Source of the DNA: Excoecaria cochinchinensis
Taxonomy: Eukaryota > Streptophyta > Magnoliopsida > Malpighiales > Euphorbiaceae
NCBI GenBank assembly: GCA_947683425.1
Contig: CANTUQ010000055.1
Coordinates: 10,081,501 to 10,145,500 of the forward strand
Length of the DNA stretch: 64,000 bases
Direction: 5' to 3'
This document shows, piece by piece, positions 1-11,400 of the stretch (the first letter of the stretch is position 1; the number at the start of each line of letters is the position of its first letter). The translations under genes and the position numbers were made by a program. The notes beneath the pieces were generated by a model, which was not told the DNA's origin, searched no databases, and was given only the letters and a program-made list of their open reading frames with translations.

Positions 1-1667
1 GGGTACCTCACAAGTACAAATCAAAAGTCATTCATTTTTTTTTCAAAACACATTATTTGTATACTGAGGGGATCTTAAACAAGATCCTAATACTGAAGGG
101 TTCGCGAGGAACCAAACGGGGACCTGATCGGGGTCCAAACTGAACTGAGGGCTGCAGCTAAAGACTCTATTAGGCATGCCTAACTATCCACTTACTTGAC
201 TCTAGCAGGTTAAGCGTCATTCAAATCACATTTCAGGATACGAAATAGAATTCATCCGAAATTCATGGTATCACTTATATCAAAGCATATAAAAGTATGG
301 CATGCATCATACCACAATATAAGTCCATTCAGAAGAAACACCAAATTCATTTCTGAGTCAAAAGCCGAAAAATTTCGAAAATATGGCTGAATGGGGTAAC
401 GGGTGAGGTTGGCTGGTCACGAGGCGTGACTGGCCTCCCCACAAGGCAGGTCACGAGACGTGACTGTGGGTCACGCCTCGTGACTTGCTTCGTCCCTCGC
501 AGATCACGCGGTGCTCACGTAGGTCACGCGACGTGACTGGACGTCACGTCTCGTGACTTGCTACTCTCTTCAGCCGATCACGCGACATGCCTTCTATCAG
601 GCCGGTCACGAGCCGTGACGGGGTGTCACATCTCGTGACTGCCTTCCTCAAGACCGGTCACGCGTTGTGATAGACAATCACAACTCGTGACTGGCTTTGC
701 TCTGGCAGGTCACGAGTCGTGACTGGAAGTCACGGCTCGTGACTTGCCCTCTCTTCCTTGGCTAGTCACGCGACAAATCTGGAAAACGGGATTTCTACAG
801 TAACTCGATTTCCAGTTTTCCAGAATATAGAAATCAATCCCAAATTTGATTCAAAACCAATCAGACCTGTTCTTACCTTCTGGAAAATATCCCAAACAAT
901 ATAAGCAACATATATACAATCCAGTTTCAACATTTAATCAACCAAATCAAGAATATATGCAATCAAGTTCACCAAGAACATAAACCCTAGAAATTTACAG
1001 TAAACTCAAAATCATACAAATCACAAGCAAATATTCCCAAACCTGAAATCTAAGCTTCTCTTCACTTAGTCCCACTGCTCCCAGCAATCTCCTTGCCTTA
1101 GGGATCGCGAGGAGTCTCAGCTAAACACAAACATTCAACAATGCAACCCTAAATTAAACCTAACTCAAAGAAGAAGAAGAATTACAGTAAGACAAGGACA
1201 AAGATATGTACATACCAAGTTAGAAGCAAGAGTGAGCAATCTCCACAACACAACTTGATTAACAGTTAATAGTATTTAGGAAAGGAAAAAGGAGGAAGAA
1301 GATGAAGGTTGAAGAGGAAGAACGTAAATCTGATCTTCTCTTCTTTCTTACTTCTTTTCTTTATTCATTTTCCCTAACCTAATACACATGTCATTTTCTT
1401 GGTAGTGGAACTTACTCACTCACACCCTAACCCCACACATCACACACATCTAATGCAAACTCACTAAAAACACCCTACAATGGTATGCTCCAATGTACAC
1501 AAGCAATTCCCAATTAAATCACATACTAATGCCATGTATGCACCCACATAATAATAAACCCAAAAACATACATTTTTACTAAAATACCCTTATGATATGC
1601 TGAACACATGCACATGCATGCTCACACAGACAGGCTCATTCTACTAGGGGGCAAACGGGGTGTGACA
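1..1667 (-). mobile_element. Tekay-type LTR, minus strand, cut by the window edge
   Basis: Read on the minus strand it begins TGTCACACCCCGTTTGCCCC at 1667 and follows the same order of segments as the LTRs of element E (42656-45273 and 49999-55801), including the TTAGGCATGCCTAA palindrome (170-183) and the text about guanine-cytosine-poor leader repeats. It ends at the window edge, so I cannot say whether it is a solo LTR or one end of a complete element. It interrupts a Tat-type LTR that continues at 1668. It carries a palindrome array of a different class from that of E. Confidence 0.85.
415..780. repeat. Palindrome array, GTCACGAGTCGTGAC class
   Basis: About a dozen copies and variants of a 15 bp inverted repeat (GTCACGA, a central base, TCGTGAC) separated by short AT/GC-mixed spacers. 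Examples are near 418, 453, 540, 605, 655, 705 and 730. Variants such as GTCACGAGGCGTGAC and GTCACGCCTCGTGAC keep the two arms complementary or nearly so. At the same LTR position the E LTRs carry the TCGCGA class instead. Confidence 0.85.
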
Positions 1668-2268
1668 ACCTTTCTTTCTTTCGCTTACGAAAATTTATTT
1701 TTTGCTCTCCTCAAATGAAAACAAAATGAGCCTTTTGTTTCCTTGTCTTGCCCCAAAATGGGAAGAGACAGAATTCCCTTTTTTAATCTCAGTAACAAAA
1801 AATATCATTAAAACATGAAACAAATGTAACGGACTGGGAAAAATTTACCAAGAAAATGCAGGTGAAAACGACAGCTTGAAAGGGCAAGAATGCCCGTGGG
1901 TGGATGAAGGCGACGCGTACCTGGGGGCATCGTCGCCCCAGGGGACGTGCGCCTAAGGGGGCGCGCATAGCTCCTGGAGACATGCGCCCATGCAGGAGCA
2001 CATCGCCTGGGGGCGCACGCCGCTCCCCTGCGCATGCGGCTCGCCACGCGCGTGACTGCAAACCAGGCGCGCAGCGCGCATATAAAAATAAAAAATAGCA
2101 AAAAATAAAAAATAAGATTAAAAATAAAAATAAAAAGGAATAAAAATAAGGGTAAAAATGCAAATTTTTGGAGGAACAAAAGAGATTTTCGACAAGGAAA
2201 ACATCATTTTTGACACCTTTACTTGTGGTAATCCTGATCTTGGACCGCCTCGGGACCCGGTGTCTACA
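1668..2268 (-). mobile_element. Tat-type LTR fragment, minus strand
   Basis: Ends at 2268 with the reverse complement of TGTAGACACCGGGTCCCG, the LTR start shared by the Tat-type LTRs at 8323, 28234, 39908 and 57647. The following GATCAGGATTACC motif is also shared. Its closest relative in the window is the LTR ending at 57647. The Tekay LTR at 1-1667 interrupts it, so its remainder lies outside the window. Confidence 0.85.
1895..2085. repeat. GC-rich island inside the Tat-type LTR
   Basis: A sharply bounded GC-rich stretch in otherwise AT-rich LTR, with repeated GGGGGCGC, GCGCAT and CATGCG words. It lies about 185-370 bases from the LTR start at 2268. The other Tat-type LTRs carry GC-rich or palindromic inserts at a similar offset but with different sequence. 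Open frames across it are by-products of composition. Confidence 0.7.
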
Positions 2269-3655
2269 CCTCTTGATTCTTTTTTTGGTCTTATCTAATT
2301 AGCGGAGATGACCTTCTAATAAGGTTTGGTACGTAGGAAGAGGCATATGGTGTTTCTTGAGCTTCAAGCGGGAAGCTACGAGTGCATTTATGCATTCGAG
2401 TTGAGTCTCGTCCCCAACGTTGCATCTAGAATTTGCTTTCAAATCATGAAAAGTTCTACTTTTGCCTTTTGTACACACACAGAGAGATTTCATGGTATAC
2501 CTGGTGTTTACGTCTTGGTTTAGTAAACCTTGATGTTTACATGTTTATCTTATTGCCCTTCATTGGGAATGACTCCTTAATTTTTTTTGTTGAGATTGGA
2601 TTAGTTAAGAATGTTGCTCATTCAGTGCATTCAAGGGCAGATAGAAACTTGAGTTTGGGGTAGCTAATGGGTTGTAATCATTTTACAATCTTGGGGTGTT
2701 TCTTATCACTACTCGTGAAAGTGATACTTTGCATATACACCAGCAATATTCTTTACACATATGCTTTATGCAAGTGTTTTTACATATAATTGTAGCAAGA
2801 ATTCTTATAAATAGTTTTACACTTATAACTTTTGATGTACATCTTTTTGCATAAAATCTTTAGCGAGCATCTTTCACCATATAAGTGTCTGTAGATACTT
2901 TTGTCTACATGACTCTCTAAACTTTATTTTTTATAATTACTTATTTTCACTCATTTTGTGGGCACATCCTCTACGCACATTCTTGGCATTTTGTATATCC
3001 ATATGCATATTTTTCTTTTGCATGTGTTTCATGTGCATAGTTATCCATGTACACATTACACAAGTATGATTCTTTACGTATCTTCATACACGTAATTCTG
3101 CACACATCACACACACACAATTCTTTACATGGATCCTCCACCTATTTCTGCGTATGATTATTTGGGTCTATGACGATGCGCAATTCTTTACCCTCATCAC
3201 ATGCACGATCATTTGCATATATTTCGCATACATAATCCCCTTGCATATATTTCTTATGCCTGATCCTTTGCATATATTTCTCATCCATGATCATTTGCAA
3301 ACATTTTAGATAATATGATTCCTTGCACACATTCAATAATCCTTTACATGTATACAAGCCATCGCGTGCACGTGACTGTGGCATACATGTCATATACATA
3401 ATTCCTTGCATGCATTTCATGTTCGTAGTCCATTGCATGCACGTCACATGCATAGTACGCACTTCATAGAGATAACTCCTAACAGTTGTCTCATGTCACA
3501 TTCTAGGCATCCCACATATATAATCTTTCGCGTATGTCTAATACTTCATATGCATAATCCTGTGCATAAATTTCACACATGCATAACTTTGCATGTCGTT
3601 TCGTACATGCATAACTTTTCACATGCATTCTATGCATACATGGAGCCCTACGCCT
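2269..3655 (+). other. Unassigned sequence, probably 3' part of a Tat-type element
   Basis: No coding similarity recognised. From about 2930 to 3650 it becomes a degenerate repeat built on words such as CATGCATAATTCCTTGCAT, consistent with decayed tandem repeats. It runs directly into three clear tandem arrays and a polypurine tract, so I infer that it belongs to the long 3' region of the Tat element whose LTR begins at 5306. Confidence 0.45.
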
Positions 3656-3659
3656 ACTA

Positions 3660-4265
3660 GATGGTGTTCATCAATCTTAACTGTAGTTTCACTCGTCGAC
3701 AAGCTGACATTTATCAATCACATCAACTTAACTATGGTTTCACACATCGAGAAGCTGAAGTTTATCAATCACATCAACTCAACTATGGTTTCACACGTCG
3801 AAAAGCTGACATTTATCAATCACATAGATCTCAACTATGGTTTCACATGTCGACAAGCTGATGTTTATCAATCACATCAACTTAACTGTGGTTTCACACG
3901 TCGACCAAGCGGACGTTTATCAATCACATCAACTTAACTGTGGTTTCACACATCGATAATCTGACGTTTATCAATCACATCGATCTAAACTATGGTTTCA
4001 CTTGTCAACAGACATTTATCAATCACATCGATCTCAATAATGGTTTCACACATCAACAAACTGACGTTTATCAATCACATCAACTTAACTGTGGTTTCAC
4101 ACGTCGATAAGCTGACGTTTATCAATCACGTAACTCAACTGTGGTTACACATGCCTACTGGTTGGTGTTTATTAATCGCTCAAATGCGGTTTCACACACC
4201 TACTTATTGGTGTTTATTAATCACTCACGTTTCACATACCTACTAGCTGGCGTTAACTAATCACC
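3660..4265 (+). repeat. Tandem array, unit about 51 bp
   Basis: The word TTTATCAATCACATC recurs at 3710, 3761, 3812, 3864, 3916, 3967, 4015, 4067 and 4118, so the unit is about 51 bp, with shorter decayed units at 4168 and 4213. Each unit contains TGGTTTCACACGTCGA. Tat/Ogre elements are known for variable tandem repeats between pol and the 3' LTR. Short peptides readable through it are not genes. Confidence 0.9.
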
Positions 4266-4385
4266 AATCGTCCTTCAGGGGGCATCAAAGTCCTCTTATA
4301 AGGCAAAATCTAGTGAAATCTCTCTCAATCGTGATTTAACATACCGACAAGCTAGCACTTATCAATGAAGGTTCAACAAAGTCAA

Positions 4386-4745
4386 ATCTCCAAGTCCTCT
4401 AAGGAGGCAAATCTTCCAAGTCCTCTGAGGAGGCAAATCTTCCAAGTCCACTTAGGGGGGAAAATTCTCAAGTGCTATGAGGAGGCAAATTGCAAAGTCC
4501 TCTGAGGAGGTAAATTTTCAAGTCCTTTGAGGAGGCAAATTTTTAACTCCTCTGAGGAGGCAACTTCCCCAAGTCCTCTGAGGAGGCAACTTCCCCAAAG
4601 TCCTCTGAGGAGGCAAATCATTCCAAGTCCTCTGAGGAGGTAAATTCCCAAGTCCTCTTAGGAGGCAAATCATCCAAAGTCCTCTGAGGAGGCAAAATTT
4701 TAAGTCCACAGAAGAGGAAAATCATCCAAAGTCCTCTTAAGAGGC
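4386..4745 (+). repeat. Tandem array, unit about 26-30 bp, with a small internal palindrome
   Basis: About 13 copies of AAGTCCTCTGAGGAGGCAAA with spacers of a few bases. The core CCTC-T-GAGG can fold on itself in every unit. Second array of the Tat 3' region. Confidence 0.9.
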
Positions 4746-4799
4746 ATCTCTTCATCAACTCAGTTCAAAAGAACAACTCATGCATTTTGTAAGTTTGGA

Positions 4800-5140
4800 G
4801 CAGACCGAGCGCATCGCCATCTGAGGATGGCCCTCACACTTTGTAGCGTAGATAATGGCTCGGTGCAATCCAAGAAGATAACCGCACTTTGTAGCCTAAA
4901 TAATAGCTCGGTGCAATCCAAGAAGATGACAATCACTTCGTAGTCTTGTCAGCGACTCGGTGCAGTTCAAGAGAACACATAAGCACTTCGTAGTCTTGTC
5001 AGCGAATCGGTGCAATTCAAGAGAACAATTCTTGCATTTTGTAAGTCCGGAGCAGACTTGGCGCATGACCTTTTGAGGATGGAACCCACACTTCATAAGT
5101 CTGGAACAGACTTGCAGTTTAGGAGAACAACCCTCGGTAC
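4800..5140 (+). repeat. Tandem array, unit about 49 bp
   Basis: Units start with CACTTTGTAG or CACTTCGTAG at 4837, 4885, 4934 and 4984, each followed by CTCGGTGCAATCCAAGA or a variant. A related form with GGAGCAGAC words flanks it on both sides. Third array of the same Tat 3' region. Confidence 0.85.
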
Positions 5141-5290
5141 AACATGGAAAGATGATGATTGCTCCAAGGTCTAGGTGGTGAGAGACGATTTCTTTCTCGA
5201 TGCAAAAAGGTAAGGCCTACCTCAGGTATGCACTTCTTTCCTTTTTCTCTGAATTTTGGCTCATCTAGACACTAGTGTACTAGTTTCTCT

Positions 5291-5305
5291 AAAATTGGGG
5301 GCAAC
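5291..5305 (+). other. Polypurine tract of the Tat-type element
   Basis: AAAATTGGGGGCAAC directly precedes the LTR start TGTAGACACC. It is the same purine-rich primer site (reverse complement) that abuts the 3' LTR of element D at 28235. It shows that the sequence to its left is the 3' end of a plus-strand element. Confidence 0.85.
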
Positions 5306-5806
5306 TGTAGACACCTGGTCCTGAGGGAGCCTTGGTCAGAGTTATCTAATGAGGATAATATTTATTCCAAAATAGATAGAGAATAAAAGCACTTTACCTC
5401 TCTGTGGATTGGGGTTTCAGCTAGGTCTTTTAGGCAAAATTGATAATTTATCTGAAAATAAAATAAAATTAAAAATTAAAAATTAAATTAAAAATAAAAA
5501 TAATTAAAATTAAAATTAAAATTAAAATAAATATTAAAATTAAGATTAGGTTAAATTAATTAGTTAATATTGTAGGATAATAAAATTAAAAATAAAATAA
5601 ATAGAGAGTGATTAATTAAGTAGAATATGTATAAGTTAAAATAAATTAAGAGGTAAAAATTAAGGAAGAAAAGGGAGAAAATCAAGTAATTTATGGTATA
5701 AAAAGGAAAAAAACCTAGACCTGAGGGAAGGAGGGTAGACGACAGATCAAAGGGAAAGAAAGAGCAAGAGAAAGGAAGGAGAGAGCAAGAAAATAGAAAC
5801 GGAAAG
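5306..5806 (+). mobile_element. 3' LTR of a Tat-type element, first 501 bases
   Basis: Starts TGTAGACACCTGGTCC directly after the polypurine tract. It contains a long A/T stretch of AAATTAAAA words at 5455-5620. It stops where Tekay element B begins at 5807, so B inserted into it. The continuation is not in the window. Confidence 0.8.
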
Positions 5807-8303
5807 TGTCACACCCCAAAAATGGCCTAGTAGAATTGTATGTGCAATTGGATTATTAAAGGGTATTTTGGTAATTGACAAATGAAGTGGGATTTATGTT
5901 AGGAATTATAGGAGTTAGTAGAGGGTAATATGGTATTTGACTAAGTGGCTAAAAGTCAAAAAGAGAAAGAAAGTCAAAGAAGACAAAAGAGGTCCAATAG
6001 TATTGTGACAAGTGGCTTTGGTAGGTGAGTGCATTAATGGGGATTTGAATGGAAGAAGAGAGAGGGAGAGCAGGATTTGGATTGCTTCCCGTGGAAGCCA
6101 GCAGCTCCTCTCCTTGCACTCTCACGTTTTCTCTCTCTCACTTTCTATTCTTCATTTTCTGCTCTCAAGTTTTGCATGTGGGTGTTCCTTAAGGTTGAGC
6201 TAGGGTTTTGAGATCACAAGTGTTCCAAGAGGTAAGTGTGTTGTTTAGTGGATTGATACTCCATCTTCTTCTCCATTTGGGTTTATGGTTATATGGTTTT
6301 GATTGCATGGGTTAATTGGGTGTTTGTTTTGTTTGGACTTGTGCAAGAATCTGAAGAGAGGAGGAAGGATAAAGGAAAAGGAAAGATTGGAATTTGAAGC
6401 TAGCGGGTTGAACTCCATTTCCAGGTTGGGAGCTTGTGTTTAGCTGTGTATGTTTGAAAATGTTGTCCATGGCTTTCAAATCCTTGTGTGTTATGCAAAT
6501 ACCTGTTATGTGTGTGCTTTGTTATATGTAAATGTATGTGTTCATAAATATGTGTACATGATTTGAGATATAAGAATTATTAGGCTTTGCATGTTAATTT
6601 TTGAAGAGTTTGGATAGGATTATGAGATGAATTTCTTGGTTTGTGCAACCTTCATATATGTTGTTTTGATTTATTTAATCGTTGTGTGAATTGAGTTATA
6701 TTTGTTATAAGCATGATTGGAGAGCACTAAAGGTACGTGTTTATGTGATTTTGCATGATTCTTGATGAAGGGTAAAATGGGTTTTGATTTTGATGAACTC
6801 TGGGTTGTGCCTGTTTTGCTGAGAATTTGAAGAACGCGATGCTATCGCGAGCACGACGCTTGTCGCGATCCGACAGAATCACGAAATTCACCTTCTCGAG
6901 CAATCACTGAGGGGTTTCGTCCGAGTCGTGAGGAGGCAGCACGACTCGACATTTGTGCCTGGAGTCTTCACGAGTCGTGAAGATGGCTCACAACACGCAA
7001 GAATGCCTAACGCCTCATGCCTTCTCCTGGTAGGCAGTCACGAGTCGTGAGGGAGGATCACGACTCGTGACCGCCCCTTTCTTGAGAAGCGCTTGCGTCA
7101 CAAGTAGTGAGAGAGGACCATGACTCGTGACTGCCCCTTCCCTGCGAGATGCTAGCATCACGAGTCGCGACAGCATGTGCGACTCGTGACTGGCCTCTCT
7201 CTTCCCTCTCTATCACGAGCACAACTTCTTGTCGCGAGCGCAACAATGATGCCTCTCCTGCCCTATTTTGAAAATGAGTTTCAAGGTTTTATTTACATGG
7301 GTTTTCACTACATGACACATGATTTGTCATATATGGCCTATTAATTGATAAATTATATGTTCTTAATTAGATTTGTACATGATTTATATGTCTTCATCTT
7401 GGTTAAATACACATGTATACATAAAATAACATGATTATACTTGATTTATCCTCTGTTATATGGTAATTATTTTAGATCATGATTGAGTTGTTATTTGAGC
7501 CTGGTAGTCATAGTTAGTGGATGGATAAGCACTTATCAAGGGTCGGACTGTGAGTGCAGCTGCTATACGTTATTTGTTACATGCGACATTTGGGTCATAT
7601 AAGATGTTTGAGACCTCGGTCTCCGGTATAACTTCGGGTATACATGACTATAAAATGTTTTGAGACCAATGTCTCCATATGCTTGGGATACTGTGTCCTA
7701 TCAGTACCGTTAGTACCCGTATCCACTAGTTAGCGAGTAATCAGGCTACTTCTTGAGGTTGAACATGAGATTGATATATGAATATTGATTACTTGGATAT
7801 CAATGGTTACTTTTAGATATACATATGTATGATGGATACTTGTTATAAGCATGAGTAGTATGTGTTTATATGCTTTTGTTATTATTAAGCTTATATATAT
7901 ATGTTATTGCAATTATATATACATGCATGTGTTGTTCCTCCCCACTAAGCATTATCGCTTAGCACGAGCTCTTTTCCCGTGTAGGTGGTAGGTTCATTTT
8001 GGAGTTGGACATCTGCAGGTCGGCCACTAGAAGTCTATAGTTTGAGTTATCTTGTCTTCTGCTGTATTTTTGTATATGGAGTTTGATTTTTTTTGGAAAT
8101 GTAATTTTGTAAAGGATTATTTTGTATATGTAAATGTTAATTGTTTACAAATCTTTTTTTTTGTAAAACGATTTGATTATTATTATATGGATTCATTATC
8201 TTTATGATTTCATGTATCTATTTTAAGCATGCTCGAGTATATGTATGTGATTTGTACGCGTGGCGCTCCGGTATCCTTCCAACAGGGGTATCGGGGTGTT
8301 ACA
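5807..8303 (+). mobile_element. 5' LTR of Tekay element B
   Basis: A 2497 bp LTR from TGTCACACCCCAAAAATGGC to GGGGTGTTACA, followed at once by a tRNA-Met type primer site. The same LTR family recurs at 58635-61408 and 62820-64000, and a more distant member is the solo LTR at 50781-53839. Inside are a palindrome array (6833-7245), a 14 bp palindrome GATAAGCACTTATC (7524-7537) and a CTAAGC...GCTTAG hairpin (7945-7962). Confidence 0.9.
6833..7245. repeat. Mixed palindrome array in the B LTR
   Basis: Contains both classes of palindrome. The TCGCGA class is at the two edges (near 6840-6880 and 7200-7245). The GTCACGAGTCGTGAC class lies in the middle, spaced by blocks such as GGGAGGATCACGACTCGTGA. 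The homologous array in H is at 59677-60085. Confidence 0.85.
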
Positions 8304-8306
8304 GCT

Positions 8307-8322
8307 TGGTATCAGAGCACCA
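8307..8322 (+). other. Primer-binding site of element B
   Basis: TGGTATCAGAGCACCA three bases after the LTR end. TGGTATCAGAGC is complementary to the 3' end of plant initiator tRNA-Met, the usual primer of Tekay and many other plant LTR elements. The solo LTR at 8323 cuts in right after it. Confidence 0.9.
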
Positions 8323-8547
8323 TGTAGACACCGGGTCCCGACGCGGTCAAAGATCAGGATTACCCAATGATGAAAACAAAAGACCGATCTTCGGCGAGAA
8401 AGTGAGAATCGATTGTTTCCTTGTCAAAATTGTGTTTCTTTAATAAAATAATTAAAAATATATATTTTAAAAATTAAAAATTAAAATAGGGTAGAAAATA
8501 TTAATTTTGTGTTCTTAAGGCTTTTATTAAAATAAAAAAAAATCCCG

Positions 8548-8835
8548 AGTGCCACCTGCGGCTGTGCGCAGGGGCGCCCGCACGGCAGGCCACCCCAGCA
8601 CGCAGGGGCGCCAGCGCGGCAGGCCCCCCCAGCACGCAGGGGTCTCTGCACGTGCAGTGGCACACGTGGAGGAGGGTCCCCGCGCAGGCAGCAACGTGCA
8701 TGGAGAAGGGTCTCCGCACGAGCAAAGGGAGCTCCGTGCACGCCGCAACGCGCGCGCAGTTCCCCTTCTGCCACGCGCTTTCGCCCCTCTCCACGCGGGC
8801 ATGCTTGCCCAGCCCCTCCGACCTGTCGTTTTTGC
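8548..8835. repeat. GC-rich island with short tandem units in the solo Tat LTR
   Basis: Repeated CAGCACGCAGGGGCGCC and GCGGCAGGCC words and a CTGCACGTGCAG palindrome, about 225-510 bases from the LTR start. Composition contrasts sharply with flanking AT-rich DNA. Open frames on both strands here (for example 8481-8884) come from the absence of AT-rich stop codons. Confidence 0.75.
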
Positions 8836-9515
8836 TGGTTTCCTGCGTTTACAGCCCATTTTTACCGATTATTTCACCATTTGATGCTAATTTGGATCCA
8901 CTAAAATAAAAAGATTTCCTGTCCCTTCCTATTTTTGGCCAAGACTGAAAATTAAAGGGGAATTTCCGTTCATTTTGAGGAGGACGGTAACCTTCATTCA
9001 AAACAAGGATTTTAATTTTTTCTCTCTAGTTTTTTCTTCTTTCCAGCAACTTGTTCTCTTCTTCAAAGTTCTTCAAAATATTCCCAAGTCTTCTTTTCTT
9101 TTTCTCAAGTTTTAATTTATTTATTTTTCTTCAAAAAATATATTTCATTTCTTGGGTGATTTGAGCTTGGAAAATTAATTTCATTTGCTCAATCATCCAC
9201 CAAAAATATTTTTATGAAGATATTCTCTTGGGTTAATTTATTTTAAAATACCAATTTTTATATTTTCTTCAAATATTCATCACCACAAATTCGACAAGGA
9301 AAACAAATCGAGACACCGTTTCTCCGATCTAAAAAATTCTGAAGGTAAACATTTTTGGACTTGCTCGCATTTATCTTTTGTATATTATTTATTATTGTTA
9401 ATATTATTTTTTGCTATTATTATCATGTCTATTATTTACTTTTAGCATTTTAATGTGTTAATATCACTATTAATATATTATTTGTTTGCTTTAATTTGAT
9501 TTTTATGTTCATTCA

Positions 9516-9516
9516 C

Positions 9517-9595
<79 letters not shown>

Positions 9596-9664
9596 GTTAT
9601 TATCTCAGTGTTGTTGTTATCATCATCATCATTATTATTATTATCATTATTATTATTACTATTG

Positions 9665-9725
<61 letters not shown>

Positions 9726-9727
9726 GT
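9516..9727. repeat. ATT trinucleotide microsatellite, left part
   Basis: Long run of ATT units with a few GTT/ATC interruptions, split from the part at 11722-11853 by the CACTA insertion. Tat LTRs at 26868, 38544 and 56161 have the complementary AAT runs at the corresponding place. Confidence 0.95.
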
Positions 9728-9754
9728 TCTATCACTACAAAAAAAAATTTAAAT

Positions 9755-10070
9755 TAGCGACTAAAAATAGCGACGGACAATTTTCAGTCGCTATTTAGCG
9801 ACAGATTAGCAACAATTTTTCAATTCTATCGCGAAAATCCATTTTTTCATTTTTAGCGACTGAATAGCGACAAAAATAAAGAAACAATCGCTAATTTTTG
9901 GCAGCAACTGATGGCGCTTTTTTTTTGCGATGGAATTTAGCGACGAACATTATTCAGTCGCTAATTAGCGACTGTTTTTCAAATTTGTCGCGAAAACGAA
10001 AATTTTCTTTTTGGTGTAGGTTTTACCGACGAAATAGCGACGGATAATTCCGTCGCTAAAAATTTTTTAA
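9755..10070. repeat. Left subterminal motif region of the CACTA element
   Basis: Repeated TAGCGACGGA, TCGCTAATT and CAGTCGCTA words in direct and inverted orientation, about a dozen copies. Confidence 0.85.
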
Positions 10071-10187
10071 TTATATAAACAATTTTTAGAAAAAGAAGTT
10101 ATATTTTAGAAAAAGTTAGAAAAAGGGAAAGACAGAAACGGGGAATTAGAACAGGGGAGAGCAAACTGAGAGAGAGAGAGAGAGAGC

Positions 10188-10409
10188 ATGGCGATGGGAG
10201 CTCGACGCCGGCGACGACCCCGCGCTCCACCGCAACGGCGAGCCCATCATCCTCACCCTCCGATCTGCCGCCCATCTCCACCGTTTCTAGCCTATTTTGG
10301 AGAGAGGAACCAAACGGTCTTTCTCGTTCACCGGCCAGCTCCGATGTCAGACTACCACACGCACATCACCGGACGACAGAGGAGGATGGGACGAGTCTTC
10401 CGATACTAG
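10188..10409 (+). other. GC-rich 73-codon frame within the CACTA element
   Basis: Starts ATGGCGATGGGAGC after a GA microsatellite and encodes an Arg/Pro-rich peptide with no domain I recognise. Its base composition differs from the element's ends and from the later interior, so it may be a captured 5' exon or leader of a host gene. Chance openness due to GC content is the alternative. Confidence 0.3.
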
Positions 10410-10756
10410 CTAATCGTCCTCACTCGCCAGCAGCAATTAGATGGGAGTGGAGGAACACGTGAGCTTCCGGCGACGTTTTCGATCAAACAGAGAGTCCTTC
10501 AAGCGCTTGACCATCGACGACGGCGAAGTTTTCGATCGTCCTTACAGTCAAGTGACTTTTTCTTGATTTAATTTAATTGATTTATAAGTTGATTTTTGCT
10601 TGTGGGTTTTTCTTGGTTTGGCTTCTCATGAAAATTAATATTAAGAAAGTTAATGTTTTGTTATTTGAGAAGAATGGCTTGTTTTGTGGGTTGATTTGGT
10701 TTTAAACTCCGCTGGAAATTGAAATTGTAGCAAATTAATATTTGCATTTGAATAAA

Positions 10757-10849
10757 CTTCTTTATATGTATAATAAATTTGGTGAAATGGGTACTGCTCG
10801 AGAATTGTTCGATAGAATGCCTAAATGAAGTGTGATTTCTCCAGCCCTA
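10757..10849 (+). pseudogene. Fragment of a pentatricopeptide repeat (PPR) gene captured by the CACTA element
   Basis: One frame reads LLYMYNKFGEMGTARELFDR, then MPK, a TGA stop (10826-10828), then SVIS. This matches the consensus of plant PPR motifs of the PLS class, where a MYxKxGxxxxARxLFDxMP block is followed by a basic or Arg residue and then xVxSW. PPR proteins bind organellar RNA. Only about one repeat is recognisable and it is broken by the stop, so it is a relic, not a gene. Flanking sequence (10860-11160) may be more of the same donor or its introns, but I cannot assign it. Confidence 0.65.
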
Positions 10850-11289
10850 AAAGTTTTGCTCATTAGACGTCTAATTGCAAATAACATATGTATTAATGCA
10901 TACATAACTGAAGAAAATTTTGAATCTTATATTCCACAAATTGCAGAAAGTGGGTGTCCCTTTTAATGTGTAACAATGACTTTAGATTTTCAATAATCTG
11001 TTGCAGCGATCTAATTACTTGAATTGCTTTGTGGTTGTTGTCCTCATCCCTAATGAACCAGCTTTCAAACTTTGACATATGCAATTACAAGAACTGCAAT
11101 GTTCTTGCTCGTAGTGCTATGCTTTGCAGCTTCAAGATGGCTTGCTCACTTCATTTACAAGAATTTTCATTTCCATGATTATAATCATGCCCTTGTTTGA
11201 ATTTTCATTTACAAGAATTTGACACTGATATTATAATAATAACAATAAAATTAAATTGTAAATAATAATAATAATAATAATAAAAATGT

Positions 11290-11330
11290 TAAAACTAAAT
11301 TAGCGACGTTATATGCACTATTAAATCAGA

Positions 11331-11400
<70 letters not shown>

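Noticed and set aside
1789..2179. Minus-strand frames with a hydrophobic start that look like small secreted proteins
   Set aside because: They combine an A/T-rich stretch and the GC-rich island of a Tat LTR; no counterpart in the other Tat LTRs.
3142..4246. Repeat proteins of the type INHINLTMVSHVEKLTF
   Set aside because: Read-through of the 51 bp tandem array. The unit length happens to be a multiple of three, but several units are 52, 48 or 45 bp and break the frame.
8307..8320. tRNA gene suggested by tRNA-like words at primer sites
   Set aside because: Only the 3' tRNA complement is present; no cloverleaf.
8481..8884. Open frames of about 100 codons on both strands
   Set aside because: The GC-rich island lacks stop codons in all frames; composition effect.
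9496..9798. 100-residue frame rich in Tyr, Leu or Ile; similar frames at 11681-11938 and 56051-56675
   Set aside because: Translations of ATT/AAT microsatellites; no stop codon can occur in the repeat.
10893..11084. 63-residue minus-strand frame in the CACTA interior (KFESWFIRDEDNNHKAIQVI)
   Set aside because: Looks protein-like, but I recognise no family and the frame has no support beyond its length; left unannotated as a gene.
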